64,000 nucleotides of DNA from Pseudoxanthomonas sp. JBR18 (GCF_028198165.1 NZ_CP116339.1:2549001-2613000); one strand, 5' to 3'; numbered from the stretch's first letter, positions 1 to 9,809 are shown. The notes: a model not told the origin generated them from the sequence alone. Numbers and translations are program-made.

Positions 1-52
1 TCAAAGCGGCGTTATCATGGCGCCTTCGCCGCAACGGGGAGCCGCCGCGTCC

Positions 53-817
53 ATGACCCTGCGCATCCATCGACACGCCAGCGAGGCCGCCACCACACGC
101 AGCGATGTGGCCGAGCGCCACGCCGCCGAACATGGCTGCGGCGCCTGCGTCGTGCGCCACCTGGCCGTCTGTACCGCGCTGCCGGCCGACCGTGCCCAGG
201 CGCTGGAGCAGATGTCCGGCGACGTGGAATTGGAGCCTGGGCAGCTGCTGGCCCGGGAAGGCGAGGCACGCAAGTACGTGTTCACCGTGACGGCCGGGGC
301 CCTGCGCCGGACCCGCACCCTGGCCGATGGCCGCCGCCTGGTGGCCGGCTTCCTGATGCCCGGGGACTACATCGGCTTCAGCGGGGCGCCGCGCTACCGG
401 CACACCATCGAGGCCATCGTCGGCTCCACCCTGTGCGCGGTCTCGCGCGAGGACATGCGCGCGCTGTGCGAGGCGCATCCAGGCCTGGAGCACGAGCTGA
501 TGGAACGCGCCTGCGTCGAGCTGGACGCCACCCGCGACAAGCTGATGTCGCTGGCGCGCATGACCCCGCCCGAGCGCCTGGCCGGCTTCCTGCTGGACAT
601 GGCCGGTCGCCGCCGCCGGCAGGGGCTGGACGATGCGGTCCTGCAGCTGCCCATGACCCGCACGGACATCGCCGACTACCTGGGCCTGACGATCGAGACG
701 GTGAGCCGCTGCTTCACCCGCCTGCGCGGCGAGGGCCTGATTGCCACGCCGGAGCCGCATACCGTGCAGTTGCTCGATCGCAAGCGCCTGGACGCCCTGG
801 CCGAGGCCAGCGGCTAG
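53..817 (+). CDS. fnr: FNR-type Crp/Fnr transcriptional regulator (oxygen sensor)
   Basis: A 254-residue regulator with an N-terminal cysteine cluster C29-X2-C32-X7-C40 and a central C128, the four expected ligands of an oxygen-labile [4Fe-4S] cluster. The CX2CX7C spacing resembles the FixK/FnrL style rather than the CX2CX5C of E. coli FNR. A cyclic-nucleotide-binding-like beta barrel (about 50-150) is followed by a winged helix whose recognition helix contains E-T-V-S-R, the FNR E..SR triad for TTGAT half sites. It ends 6 bases from the convergent cydC stop, and a perfect FNR box lies in the cyd intergenic region, so control of cydDC/cydABX is likely. The start at 53 follows GGGGAG; an in-frame ATG at 17 is possible. 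Confidence 0.85.
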   Translation: MTLRIHRHASEAATTRSDVAERHAAEHGCGACVVRHLAVCTALPADRAQALEQMSGDVELEPGQLLAREGEARKYVFTVTAGALRRTRTLADGRRLVAGFLMPGDYIGFSGAPRYRHTIEAIVGSTLCAVSREDMRALCEAHPGLEHELMERACVELDATRDKLMSLARMTPPERLAGFLLDMAGRRRRQGLDDAVLQLPMTRTDIADYLGLTIETVSRCFTRLRGEGLIATPEPHTVQLLDRKRLDALAEASG

Positions 818-823
818 GGCGCC

Positions 824-2473
824 CTAGGCCACCGGGCGCAGGCGGCCGCCTTCCAACTGGTAACGCGCATCGGCCCAGCCCACCGGCAGGGCGTCGTGGG
901 TGATGACGATCACCGTGCGCCCGGCCGTGGTGCGGGCGATATCGGCCAGCAGCAGGTGCGCGGTATCCACGTCCAGACCTTCGGTGGGTTCGTCCAGCAG
1001 CAGGACCGGGGCTTGGCGCAGCAGGGCCCGGGCCAGGGCGATGCGCCGGGCCTGGCCGGCGGACAGGGTGCGTCCATGCTCGCCCAGCCAGGCGTCCAAC
1101 TGCCGGGGCAGCCCACGCACCAACGTGTCCAGCCGCACCTGGGACAGCACCTCCCACAGACGTGCGTCGTCGGCTTCCGGCGCGCCCAGGCACAGGTTCT
1201 CGCGCACGCTGCCGGCGAAGACCGGGGCATCCTGCGGCAGCCAGGCGATCTGGCGGTGCCAGTCGTCCTGCGCCAGCTGGCGCACATCCGTGCCAGCATA
1301 GCGCACAACCCCGCCGTCCGGATCGCACAGGCGCAGCAGCAGGGCGACCAGCGAGCTCTTGCCCGCGCCACTGTCGCCGCCGATGGCGACACGACATCCG
1401 GCGGGGACGTCCAGATGCAGGTCCTGCAGGACGTGGCGGGGCTGCCCCGGCCAGCGCAGGCCGACACCCTCCAGCGACAACGTCCCGGCGGCCGATACCG
1501 GCGCGGGCACGGCCGGTTCGTGCACCGGCGGCGGATGACCAATGCTGGTGCGCAACCGGGACCGCGCGCTGCGGGCGGCCTGCAGTTCGCGCCAGGCCAG
1601 CGCGGCACCCGCGCAGGCTTCCAGGGTGGCCACGGTCATGAAGAACAGGCCGGCGGCGGCAGGCGCGCCCAGCTGTCCGGAGGCCGCTGCGGCCAGGAGC
1701 ACCCCCAGCATCGCAGCCAGGGTGAGCGCGTTGCCCAGCCCGTGGGCGAGGGTGCCGTAGGCCAGGACGCGCTTGCGTTCGCGTTCGCGCTCGGCCAGCT
1801 GGAGGCTTGAGGCCTCGATCCGCGCGTCCCATTCGGCCTGGGCGTGCAGGGCGGCCAGGTCGCCGGCGCCCTGGACGCCGTCGAGCACGTCGGCACGCAG
1901 GGTGGCCCGGGCCTGGGCGCGCGCGTGTTCCTGGGCATGTGCGCCGCGGGTGGTCAGCCACGGCAGCAGGCCGGCCAGGGCCAGGCATGCGGCCAGCAGG
2001 ACCAGGCCGGCCGCCGGCAGGGCGAACAGGGCCACGCCGCAGGCGATGAGGATCAGCACGCCCAGGGCCAGCAGCGGGCCGATCGCGCGCACCAGCCCGC
2101 CTTCGACGCGCTCGATGTCGGCCACCAGCTGGGACAGTAGCTCGCCGGTGCGCAGCCGTCCGAGGCCCAGCGGGGCCAGCGGCAGGGCCTTGCGGAAGAA
2201 ATCCACCCGCAGGTCGCGGCCGATGCGCAGGGTGACATCGTGGCCGACCAGCTTTTCGAAATAGCGCGAGAGGATGCGCACGAAGGTCAGCCCGCGGATG
2301 CCGGCCGACGGGCCGAACAGGTTGAAACCCAATGCGCCCACCCCCGCCAGCGAGGCAGCGGTGAGGAAATGTCCGGCCAGTCCCAGCAGCGCGGTGCCGG
2401 CCAGCAGGGTCAGGGTAAGCAGCGCGAGGGTCAGGGCGATGCCGCGGCGGTGCGGGGCGAGGATCGCGTTCAT
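824..2473 (-). CDS. cydC: Thiol reductant ABC exporter subunit CydC
   Basis: A 549-residue half-transporter: six membrane helices (about 1-310) fused to an ABC ATPase domain. Visible motifs are Walker A GGDSGAGKSS, a signature loop LSAGQ (serine-alanine instead of LSGGQ) and Walker B VLLLDEPTEGLD. With CydD it forms the inner-membrane exporter of glutathione/cysteine and binds haem, which is needed to assemble cytochrome bd. The start codon overlaps the cydD stop (ATGA), implying translational coupling. The variant signature loop fits the known asymmetry of CydDC, in which the two nucleotide-binding domains are not equivalent. Confidence 0.93.
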   Translation of the reverse strand: MNAILAPHRRGIALTLALLTLTLLAGTALLGLAGHFLTAASLAGVGALGFNLFGPSAGIRGLTFVRILSRYFEKLVGHDVTLRIGRDLRVDFFRKALPLAPLGLGRLRTGELLSQLVADIERVEGGLVRAIGPLLALGVLILIACGVALFALPAAGLVLLAACLALAGLLPWLTTRGAHAQEHARAQARATLRADVLDGVQGAGDLAALHAQAEWDARIEASSLQLAERERERKRVLAYGTLAHGLGNALTLAAMLGVLLAAAASGQLGAPAAAGLFFMTVATLEACAGAALAWRELQAARSARSRLRTSIGHPPPVHEPAVPAPVSAAGTLSLEGVGLRWPGQPRHVLQDLHLDVPAGCRVAIGGDSGAGKSSLVALLLRLCDPDGGVVRYAGTDVRQLAQDDWHRQIAWLPQDAPVFAGSVRENLCLGAPEADDARLWEVLSQVRLDTLVRGLPRQLDAWLGEHGRTLSAGQARRIALARALLRQAPVLLLDEPTEGLDVDTAHLLLADIARTTAGRTVIVITHDALPVGWADARYQLEGGRLRPVA

Positions 2474-4155
2474 GCCGCCTCCCTTGCCGATTCGAGCCGA
2501 CCCTGCGGCAGCCACAGCACCTGGCCGACGCGGCGCATCACCGCCTCGCTGTGGGTGGCGATCACCAGCGTGCGGCCGCGCGCGAAGGCCAGCAGGGCGT
2601 CCAGCAGCGCCGCCTCGGTGTGCGGGTCGAGGAAGGCGGTGGGTTCGTCCAGCAGCAGGACCTGCGGATCCTGCAGCAGCAGCCGGGCCAGCGCCACGCG
2701 CCGGGCCTGGCCACCGGACAGGCCGAAGCCGCCTTCGCCGATGCGGGTCTGCAGGCCCTGGGGCAGGGCCTCGGTGAAGGCGAGCACCTGGGCCGCGCAT
2801 GCGGCACGCTGCACCTCTTCTGGCGTCGCTTGCGCCGCGCCCAGGCGCAGGTTCTCCTCGATGGTGCCGCAGAACAGATGGGGGCGTTGAGGCGCGTAGC
2901 CGATGCGCAGGTCCGGCGCGCGCAGCAACTGGCCCTCGCTCGGCTGCATCCAGCCGGCCAGGGCTTCCAGCAGGGTGCTCTTGCCGCAGCCGCTGGGTCC
3001 AGCCAGGGCCAGACGCTGCCCGCACTGCAGGTCGAAGGACAGGTCCCGCAGCACCGCTGCGCTGGCACCGGCGTGCTGAAGGCTCAGGCCCGCGGCCCGG
3101 ACCTGGACGCGCGCGGGAAGCGCTGCGTCGTCCTGTTGCGCGATGAGGGGCGAGGCGTCCGGTTCCAGCGCCGCGTCGATCTGGGCGACGGCGGCCAGGG
3201 CGCCCGCGCGGTCGTGGTAGTGCGCGGCCAGGCGTCGCAAGGGCGCGTACACCTCCGGCGCCAGCAGCAGACAGAACAGCCCGGTGGCCAGGCTCAGCGG
3301 CGTGCCGCGCAGGTCGAGCATGCCCAGGTAGCTCAGCCCCAGGTACAGCGCGACCATCGCCACGCCCATCGAGGCGAAGAACTCCAGCACGGCCGAGGAC
3401 AGGAAAGCGATGCGCAGCACCTTGAGGCTGCCTTCGCGCACGCCGTCGGCGGCCTCTCGCACGCCTTCCAGTTCCTGCGCGGCGCGGCCGTACAGGCGGA
3501 TCAGGCCAAGCCCGCGCAGGCGGTCGCCGAAGCGCGCGCCCATCCGTGCCAGCGCCCCGAGCTGGCGATCACTGGCGGCCTGTGCGCCCCAGCCCACCAG
3601 CGCCATGAACACCGGAATCAGCGGCAGGGTGACCAACAACAGCGTGCCCACGATGCGATCGGCCCAGAAGGTGGCGGCGACCAGCGCCAGCGGCACCCAG
3701 GTGATCTCGGTGCGTGCCAGGAGAAACCCGCCGACGTAGCCATCCAGGGCATCGACATGCGTGCCGGGCAGCTCGGCCAGTGCACCGGCGCGTTGGTGGC
3801 GCAGCCACAACGGCCCGCGCGCCTGCATGCGGCGGACCACGTCCATGCGCAAGGTGTGGCGCAGGGTCTCGACGGCTTCGTCGGCCTGGTGCCGGGCGAA
3901 CCAGCCCAGCAAGGCCCGTGCACCGGCAACGCCGAGCAGTCCGGCCAGCAGCGGCAGCACTGTTTGCAGCGGACGTTGGTCGACCAATACGCGCTGCGCG
4001 GCCAGGCCGATCAGGGCCGCCTGGGCCGCCAACGCGATTCCCGAGATCACGGTGGCCGCGCCCGCCAGGCGCAGGCGACCGCGCACGGGCCTGGCCAGGG
4101 CCTGCAGTCGCTGGCCAGCATGCTTGGCAGGATCGGGCGGGGCGGCAGAACTCAC
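2470..4155 (-). CDS. cydD: Thiol reductant ABC exporter subunit CydD
   Basis: An ABC half-transporter of 561 residues: membrane domain, then ATPase domain with Walker A GPSGCGKST, signature LSGGQARR and Walker B VLLLDEPTAFLD. It is the partner of CydC in periplasmic redox balance and cytochrome bd maturation. The GTG start at 4155 gives the usual family length. The frame stays open upstream, but an ATG start at 4242 would place the FNR box inside the gene, so it was not used. It is divergent from cydA, with 138 bases between the starts. Confidence 0.9.
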   Translation of the reverse strand: MSSAAPPDPAKHAGQRLQALARPVRGRLRLAGAATVISGIALAAQAALIGLAAQRVLVDQRPLQTVLPLLAGLLGVAGARALLGWFARHQADEAVETLRHTLRMDVVRRMQARGPLWLRHQRAGALAELPGTHVDALDGYVGGFLLARTEITWVPLALVAATFWADRIVGTLLLVTLPLIPVFMALVGWGAQAASDRQLGALARMGARFGDRLRGLGLIRLYGRAAQELEGVREAADGVREGSLKVLRIAFLSSAVLEFFASMGVAMVALYLGLSYLGMLDLRGTPLSLATGLFCLLLAPEVYAPLRRLAAHYHDRAGALAAVAQIDAALEPDASPLIAQQDDAALPARVQVRAAGLSLQHAGASAAVLRDLSFDLQCGQRLALAGPSGCGKSTLLEALAGWMQPSEGQLLRAPDLRIGYAPQRPHLFCGTIEENLRLGAAQATPEEVQRAACAAQVLAFTEALPQGLQTRIGEGGFGLSGGQARRVALARLLLQDPQVLLLDEPTAFLDPHTEAALLDALLAFARGRTLVIATHSEAVMRRVGQVLWLPQGRLESAREAA

Positions 4156-4222
4156 GGCAGGTCGCGTCGTGCCCGGCACCGGGCGATGGCGAAAGTGTGC
4201 CGGAAAACGGCGGCCGGCCACC

Positions 4223-4236
4223 TTGATCCAGATCAA
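4223..4236. promoter_or_regulatory. Perfect FNR box between cydDC and cydABX
   Basis: TTGATCCAGATCAA matches the FNR/ANR consensus TTGAT-N4-ATCAA at all ten defined positions and is an exact palindrome in its half sites. It lies in the 138-base divergent region, centred about 64 bases before the cydA start and 74 before cydD, so it could serve both promoters. An FNR-type regulator gene sits just beyond cydC. Functional assignment is inferred from the match and context. Confidence 0.85.
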
Positions 4237-4293
4237 GGTCATTCCTCCGGGGCGAGGGCATCCTGGCGCCAATCCCACCAAGTCGATGCCGCC

Positions 4294-5868
4294 ATGCCGG
4301 ACATGATCGTCGCCGAACTCAGCAGACTGCAGTTCGCGCTCACCGCGCTCTACCACTTCCTGTTCGTCCCGCTGACGCTGGGACTGTCCTTCCTCATCGC
4401 CATCATGGAAAGCGTCTACGTGATGACCGGCCGCGATGTGTGGCGACGGATGACCCTGTTCTGGGGCACGTTGTTCGGCATCAACTTCGCCATGGGCGTG
4501 GCGACCGGCATCGTCATGGAGTTCCAGTTCGGCACCAACTGGTCCTACTACAGCCAGTACGTCGGCGACATCTTCGGTGCGCCGCTGGCCATCGAGGGGC
4601 TGATGGCCTTCTTCCTGGAGGCGACCTTCATCGGCCTGTTCTTTTTCGGCTGGGACAAGCTGAGCAAGGTGCAGCACCTGGTGGTGACCTGGCTGGTTGC
4701 GCTGGGCTCGAACCTGTCTGCGCTGTGGATCCTGATCGCCAACGGCTGGATGCAGTACCCGATCGGGGCGAAGTTCAATCCGGACACCATGCGCATGGAA
4801 GTCACCGACTTCGCCGCGGTGTTGTTCAACCCGGTGGCGCAGGCCAAGTTCGTGCATACCGTCAGCGCGGGCTATGTCTGTGGCGCGGTGTTCGTGATGG
4901 CCATCAGCGCCTTCTACCTGCTGCGCGGGCGGCACCTGGAGTTCGCCAAGCGCTCAATGGCCGTGGCCGCCAGCTTCGGCCTGGCCGCCAGCTTGAGCGT
5001 GGTGGTGCTGGGTGACGAGAGCGGCTACGTGGCCGGCGAGAACCAGAAGATGAAGCTGGCCGCCATCGAGGCCATGTGGGAGACCGAACCCGCACCGGCC
5101 GGCTTCAACGCCTTCGCCATCCCCAACCAGGACACGCGCACCAACGACTATGCCGTGCACATCCCGTGGGTGATGGGCCTGATCGGCACACGCTCGTTCA
5201 ATACCGAGATGCCGGGCATCCTGCCGCTGGTGGATCGGGCGCGCGAGCGCATCCGCAGCGGCCAGCAGGCCTACGCGGCCCTGCAGACCCTGCGCGCGGA
5301 TCACAGCGACATGGACGCGCGCAAGACCTTCGACGCGCACTGGGGCGATCTGGGCCATGCGCTGCTACTCAAGCGCTATCGCGATGACATCCTCAATGCC
5401 AGCAACGAGGAGATCGACAAGGCCGCCTTCGACACCGTCCCGCGCGTGGCGCCGCTGTTCTGGCTGTTCCGTGCCATGGCCGGGCTGGGCTTCTACTTCA
5501 TCGCCTTCTTCGCCGTGGCCTTCTGGCTGGCCAGCAAGCACACGCTGCCCGAGAAGCGCTGGTTCCTGAAGCTGGCGTTCTGGAGCCTGGCCCTGCCGTG
5601 GGTGGCGATCGAGGCCGGCTGGATCGTGGCCGAGTATGGCCGTCAGCCCTGGATCATCGACGGGGTGCTGCCGACCTTCTTTGCCGCCTCCGGTCTGAAG
5701 CTGCACCAGATCCTGATCAGCCTGGGGGTGTTTGTCGGTCTCTATACGACCCTGGCGGTGATCGAGGTCTACCTGCTGCGCAAGACCATCCTCAAGGGCC
5801 CCACCGAGGTCTCCGGTGGACGCCAGCCCGACACCACCGGCGCCCCGCTCGCCGCCGTCAACGCCTGA
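4294..5868 (+). CDS. cydA: Cytochrome bd ubiquinol oxidase subunit I
   Basis: A 524-residue, multi-helix subunit carrying haems b558, b595 and d of the quinol:O2 oxidoreductase in the inner membrane. The N-terminal LTALYHFLF contains the conserved haem-ligand histidine, and the [12 protein letters not shown] signature is intact. The length and the long segment between helices VI and VII suggest the long Q-loop form. The start at 4294 is the first ATG with good family agreement ([20 protein letters not shown]); a second ATG at 4303 is possible. It is first in an operon with cydB (10-base gap) and cydX, preceded by the FNR box. Confidence 0.95.
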   Translation: MPDMIVAELSRLQFALTALYHFLFVPLTLGLSFLIAIMESVYVMTGRDVWRRMTLFWGTLFGINFAMGVATGIVMEFQFGTNWSYYSQYVGDIFGAPLAIEGLMAFFLEATFIGLFFFGWDKLSKVQHLVVTWLVALGSNLSALWILIANGWMQYPIGAKFNPDTMRMEVTDFAAVLFNPVAQAKFVHTVSAGYVCGAVFVMAISAFYLLRGRHLEFAKRSMAVAASFGLAASLSVVVLGDESGYVAGENQKMKLAAIEAMWETEPAPAGFNAFAIPNQDTRTNDYAVHIPWVMGLIGTRSFNTEMPGILPLVDRARERIRSGQQAYAALQTLRADHSDMDARKTFDAHWGDLGHALLLKRYRDDILNASNEEIDKAAFDTVPRVAPLFWLFRAMAGLGFYFIAFFAVAFWLASKHTLPEKRWFLKLAFWSLALPWVAIEAGWIVAEYGRQPWIIDGVLPTFFAASGLKLHQILISLGVFVGLYTTLAVIEVYLLRKTILKGPTEVSGGRQPDTTGAPLAAVNA

Positions 5869-5878
5869 AGGTCACCCC

Positions 5879-7027
5879 ATGGATACGATTCCGCTTAACT
5901 ACGAAACCCTGCGCTTCATCTGGTGGCTGCTGCTGGGCATCCTGCTGATCGGCTTTGCGATCATGGATGGCTTCGATCTCGGCGTGGCGACCTTGCTGCC
6001 CGGCGTGGCGCGCACCGACAACGAGCGCCGCCAGGTCATCAACGTGGTCGGCCCGGTGTGGGAAGGCAACCAGGTGTGGTTGATCCTCGGCGGCGGTGCG
6101 ATCTTCGCCGCGTTCCCGGCGCTGTACGCGGTCAGCTTCTCCGGCTTCTACCTGGCGATGATCCTGATCCTGTTCGCGCTGATCCTGCGGCCGGTCGGCT
6201 TCAAGTTCCGCAGCAAGCTGGAAAATCCGACCTGGCGCGCGACGTGGGACTGGCTGCTGTTCGTCGCCGGGCTGGTGCCGGCACTGGTGTTCGGCGTGGC
6301 CATGGGCAACGTGCTGGTCGGTGCGCCGTTCCGCTTCGACGACTCGCTGCGTACGATCTACGAAGGCGACCTGTTCGGCCTGCTGATGCCCTTCCCGGTG
6401 CTGTGCGGCCTGGTGAGCGTGGCGATGCTGGCCGCGCACGGGGCCGGCATGCTGGTGATCAAGACCAGCGGTGAGGTCCAGGCCCGCGCGCGTCGCCTGG
6501 GCAGCGTGGCCGCACTGGCCGCGGCGGTGCTGTTCGCGCTGGCCGGCGTGTGGCTGGCGCTGGGCATCAAGGGCTATCAGCTGACCGGCGCACTCGACCA
6601 CGCCGGACCCTCCAATCCGCTGGCCAAGCAGGTGGAAGTGGCCGCCGGTGCCTGGATGAGCAACTACCACGCCATGCCGTGGACCTGGGTCTTCCCGGTG
6701 GTGGGCGTGGTCGCTTTCCTGGCCTGCGCGGCGCTGCTGCGGGCCGGGCGCGAAATGCCTTCGTTCCTGGCGTCGGCCATGGGTATCGCCGCGATCATCC
6801 TGACCGAGGGCGTGGCGGTGTTTCCCTTCATGCTGCCGTCCTCGCTGGATCCGCGCTCCAGCCTGACCCTGTGGGACGCCTCGTCCAGCCACATGACCCT
6901 GTTCATCATGCTGGTGGCGACGGCCGTGTTTCTGCCGATCATCCTGGCCTACACCACCTGGGTCTACCGGGTGCTGCGCGGCAAGGTCGGCGACGATGCC
7001 GTGGCCCGCAACCCCAACGCCTACTGA
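5879..7027 (+). CDS. cydB: Cytochrome bd ubiquinol oxidase subunit II
   Basis: A 382-residue polytopic protein whose N-terminus, with [20 protein letters not shown], is characteristic of CydB. It pairs with CydA to form the high-affinity terminal oxidase. It begins 10 bases after cydA with the AAGG of a ribosome-binding site at the cydA stop. The length agrees with the family (about 380). The small cydX gene follows 27 bases downstream. Confidence 0.95.
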   Translation: MDTIPLNYETLRFIWWLLLGILLIGFAIMDGFDLGVATLLPGVARTDNERRQVINVVGPVWEGNQVWLILGGGAIFAAFPALYAVSFSGFYLAMILILFALILRPVGFKFRSKLENPTWRATWDWLLFVAGLVPALVFGVAMGNVLVGAPFRFDDSLRTIYEGDLFGLLMPFPVLCGLVSVAMLAAHGAGMLVIKTSGEVQARARRLGSVAALAAAVLFALAGVWLALGIKGYQLTGALDHAGPSNPLAKQVEVAAGAWMSNYHAMPWTWVFPVVGVVAFLACAALLRAGREMPSFLASAMGIAAIILTEGVAVFPFMLPSSLDPRSSLTLWDASSSHMTLFIMLVATAVFLPIILAYTTWVYRVLRGKVGDDAVARNPNAY

Positions 7028-7054
7028 CGGCGCCCAACCTTAGGAGCAACGACG

Positions 7055-7156
7055 ATGTGGTACTTCTCATGGATCCTGGGCGTAAGCCTGGCCTGCTTCT
7101 TCGCCATCCTTAATGGCATGTGGTTCGAAATGCGCGAGGACGCGCGCAAGCGCTGA
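7055..7156 (+). CDS. cydX: Cytochrome bd accessory small subunit CydX
   Basis: A 33-residue single-helix peptide beginning MWYFSWILGVSLACFFAI, the diagnostic start of CydX, and ending in a charged tail (EMREDARKR). CydX stabilises the haem b595/d site in CydAB. A strong AGGAG at 7042-7046 sits 8 bases before the ATG, and the gene is followed by a terminator, making it the last gene of cydABX. It is short enough to be missed by automatic gene callers. Confidence 0.93.
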   Translation: MWYFSWILGVSLACFFAILNGMWFEMREDARKR

Positions 7157-7177
7157 TCCCCGGCGCCAGATGAAGCG

Positions 7178-7207
7178 AGGCCCGCCGTGAGGCGGGCCTT
7201 CTTTTTG
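7178..7207 (+). terminator. Rho-independent terminator of cydABX
   Basis: A 9-bp GC-rich stem (AGGCCCGCC / GGCGGGCCT, loop GTGA) followed by TTCTTTTT, 21 bases after the cydX stop. Confidence 0.85.
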
Positions 7208-7346
7208 GCTTCTCCTGATCGAAGCGTGGTAGCGCTTGGGGACTACGGCTTCGGACGGGCATCGGTCCGGCGGGCGTGGGGCAGAGTGGACTGGATGTCG
7301 TGACGGCGCGCTGGTGCGCGGGGTGATTGCGGACCGACGTAATCCC

Positions 7347-7410
7347 CGTGGGAGCTGCCATGGCGGCGATGGGGCTTTCCCGGTAGAGCCGCATCGCCGC
7401 CATTGGCCGA
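7347..7410. repeat. REP-like palindromic intergenic element
   Basis: Two arms of about 19 bases, CCATGGCGGCGATGGGGCT and AGCCGCATCGCCGCCATTGG, pair almost fully around a short loop. The form (GTGGGAGC... followed by GGGGCTTTCCCGG) resembles the abundant palindromic repeats of Xanthomonadaceae intergenic regions. It lies in the 7208-7634 gap between the cyd operon terminator and the 3' end of the next gene. No protein-coding gene is seen in that gap. Confidence 0.6.
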
Positions 7411-7634
7411 AAAGGCCACAAGGGCGGCTGCCACCGAAACGCGAGCCTCGGTCAATTCCACGCATCGGCCATGGAGGCTAGCCGAGGATCAGCACCCGGC
7501 CGGGTCGAGGCTGGTGGGCGAAGTCCGTTCGCCGATCCGCGGCTCATGCCGTCAACTGATTCGCGTCCCGCACGCATGCCAAGCATCTGTTCTCTTGTCG
7601 GCCGCCGGCCCGACGTGCGCGGCGCCGGACGCGT

Positions 7635-9707
7635 TCACTCGTGCGTGGACGGATCGGCCAGGAACACCGTGCTCCACAGCTGCGCGGCGTTGGACTCGTC
7701 CTCGTGTGCGCCCTGCGCGCCGAAGGGCTCGATCCGGTAGCGTCCCTGTTCCCAGCGCCAGGACCACAGTTCCGAGGTGCGCACCGCGCCGGCCGCCTTG
7801 ATCAACTCTAGCAGCCGTGCCTGTGCCTGCTGCAGCTGCATGCGCACGGGCGCGGGCAGGTCATCGCGCGCCAGCTGGCGACGCAGCCCGGCCAGCATCA
7901 CCGCCTGCTGCCAGGCCCACACCACAGTGCCGTGGTAAGCCTGCGGCCCCAGGCGCGCCCAGGCGGCCTGGCCTGCGAAGACCGGATTGGCGACCACCAT
8001 GCCCACATCGGTGATCAGCCCGGCCGGGAAGGGGCGCATCACCGCGGCCACCTCGCGCGCCAGCGTGTCCGGATCGGGCCGGCCAAACAGCAGCCCAAAG
8101 CCAATATCCGAATGCAGCACCGGCACCGGTCGCCCGTCCGCGTCCAGCGACAGGGCCGGGAACGTCAGTCCATCGTTGCCAAGCGAGGCCACGGCCGGCT
8201 CGACCGGTACGCCGAGTTGCCGCGCATAGGTGCGCAGCGCGGCGTCGGCCTGCGTGGCATCCAGGCGCACGTCGAACAACGCGCGCGCCTGACGTTCCCA
8301 TGCGTCCGCGCGTGCGGCCGCCGCGCGCAGGGCCTGCCGTTGCGCATCGTCGGCGACGCCATCCAGCAGGCCGCTGTCGACGAAGGCGCCGATCGCGCGC
8401 AGCGCCGCCGGCATCCAGACCACGTTGACGTCGAAGGGATAGCGTCCGCGGCCCAGGCCTTCCTCGCTGTCACGCCACTGGCCGGTCATGCGTCCGGGCT
8501 TGAGCGCCAGCAGGTGGTCGAAGGTCGGCGCGGCGGCGAAGGCCTCGCTGTTGCGCGCGACATGCAGCAGGTTGCGCAGCAGCGCCTGGCCATTGCTGCT
8601 GTGTTGCAGCTCGTTGCGGGCGGCGAGAAACGCACGGGCGCGCGCCTGGCCGCGCGGATCCTCGACCAGCCAGGCCGCCATCACCGGCGCCAGCATGTAG
8701 TCGCCGTCGATCATGCCGTAGTCGTAGATCGGCGCATCCGAACGCGTACCGTCGCTGGCCAGATGACGCAGGATGGCGAACTCGCCGATGTCCTCCTCGT
8801 GCGCGACTTCGCCCTGCGGCGACAGGCGCGCGAGCACCGCGCCCAGCCCGGCCTCGACCGCCGCGGGCTGCAGCACGGGCATCAGCAGGCGCGTGGACAT
8901 CAGCGTGTCGCGGCCGAAATAGGTATCGAAGCGCCACGAGCCGGCGAGGAACTTCTCGCGATAGCTCAGAAACTGCAGCGCATTGCGCATGCGCGGATCG
9001 TGCGCGGCCTTGGCGTTGAGCAACTCCCCACCGGCCAGCGGGGTCAACGGCGTCTCGCCGGTCGAGGCGAACAGGCGCAGGTGCACGGTGCCGTTGGGGC
9101 GCTCCGGTTCCAGCGTGATCGTGCCCGCCCGGGACACGACACGGCCCTGGGTGATCTCCAGGGCGACGCGGTAGCCGGGGGCGCCGTCGAGCCGGCGCCG
9201 CGCCCAGCTGATGCGTTGCGCCGCGACCTTAGCCGCGGTCTCCACCTGCGCGGGGATGGGCTGGCCCAGCTGCACATCGCGCAGCACACGGATGCTGCCC
9301 AGCGCCGCCTTGTCCAGGGTCAGCGGGCCACCGCGCAGTGCGAGTTCGGCCACGACGCCGTGCATCGCCGGATCGTCGCCCGGCGGCTGCGCCCGCACCG
9401 ACTGCAGCGTCCACTGCACCGGTGCGGTGGTCGGTGCGAACCACACCGCCACGCCGCTGTTGCCGGCCGGAAACGCGACCAGCAGGCGCGGGCGCGTGCC
9501 GCTGGTGGCCAGCACGTGCGCGGCCACCGGCCCATCCTGGTAGAAGGCGTTGGTGGTGGCGCCCTCGTCGATGCGGAACTGCAGTGCCTGCGCGCCGGCC
9601 GTGGCGGGCGCGAGCGTGGTCAGCAGCGCGGCGAGGGCAAGCCGTCGCAGAGAGCGGCCGAGCGACGCCGGCAGGCGCGCACCGGTGGGAGTCAGGGTCT
9701 GGGTCAT
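7635..9707 (-). CDS. Secreted alpha/alpha-barrel glycoside hydrolase-like protein
   Basis: A 690-residue exported protein: signal peptide with hydrophobic core LALAALLTTLAPATA and a likely cut after AGA-QA. A beta-rich N-terminal part (to about 230) precedes a long helical region containing YFGRDTLMSTRLLMP, reminiscent of the (alpha/alpha)6-barrel of glycogen-debranching/GH15-like enzymes. Acidic candidates include DSEEGLGRGRYPFDVN and HEDESNAAQLWS, but catalytic residues cannot be assigned from sequence alone. AAGGAA precedes the ATG. It follows a TonB-dependent receptor on the same strand, so it may process a carbohydrate taken up by that receptor. The exact family and substrate are not recognised. 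Confidence 0.55.
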   Translation of the reverse strand: MTQTLTPTGARLPASLGRSLRRLALAALLTTLAPATAGAQALQFRIDEGATTNAFYQDGPVAAHVLATSGTRPRLLVAFPAGNSGVAVWFAPTTAPVQWTLQSVRAQPPGDDPAMHGVVAELALRGGPLTLDKAALGSIRVLRDVQLGQPIPAQVETAAKVAAQRISWARRRLDGAPGYRVALEITQGRVVSRAGTITLEPERPNGTVHLRLFASTGETPLTPLAGGELLNAKAAHDPRMRNALQFLSYREKFLAGSWRFDTYFGRDTLMSTRLLMPVLQPAAVEAGLGAVLARLSPQGEVAHEEDIGEFAILRHLASDGTRSDAPIYDYGMIDGDYMLAPVMAAWLVEDPRGQARARAFLAARNELQHSSNGQALLRNLLHVARNSEAFAAAPTFDHLLALKPGRMTGQWRDSEEGLGRGRYPFDVNVVWMPAALRAIGAFVDSGLLDGVADDAQRQALRAAAARADAWERQARALFDVRLDATQADAALRTYARQLGVPVEPAVASLGNDGLTFPALSLDADGRPVPVLHSDIGFGLLFGRPDPDTLAREVAAVMRPFPAGLITDVGMVVANPVFAGQAAWARLGPQAYHGTVVWAWQQAVMLAGLRRQLARDDLPAPVRMQLQQAQARLLELIKAAGAVRTSELWSWRWEQGRYRIEPFGAQGAHEDESNAAQLWSTVFLADPSTHE

Positions 9708-9734
9708 CCGATCGTTCCTTGTCCTGGGTCATCA

Positions 9735-9769
9735 ACGACGACGCCCGGGACCTGCCCGGGCGTCGTCGT
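9735..9769 (-). terminator. 15-bp perfect hairpin between receptor and hydrolase genes
   Basis: A perfect 15-base inverted repeat (ACGACGACGCCCGGG / CCCGGGCGTCGTCGT, loop of 5) lies between the TonB-receptor stop (9810) and the hydrolase start (9707). No T-run follows on the minus strand, so it may be an attenuator or mRNA-stabilising processing structure rather than a full terminator. It ends about 28 bases before the hydrolase ATG. Confidence 0.6.
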
Positions 9770-9809
9770 GCGTATTGCCTGTCGCGTCACGCGGTACCGC
9801 ACCTGCGGC

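Noticed and set aside
2551..4293. Upstream extension of the cydA frame to over 1100 residues
   Set aside because: It runs antisense through cydD and the FNR box; CydA family length starts at 4294.
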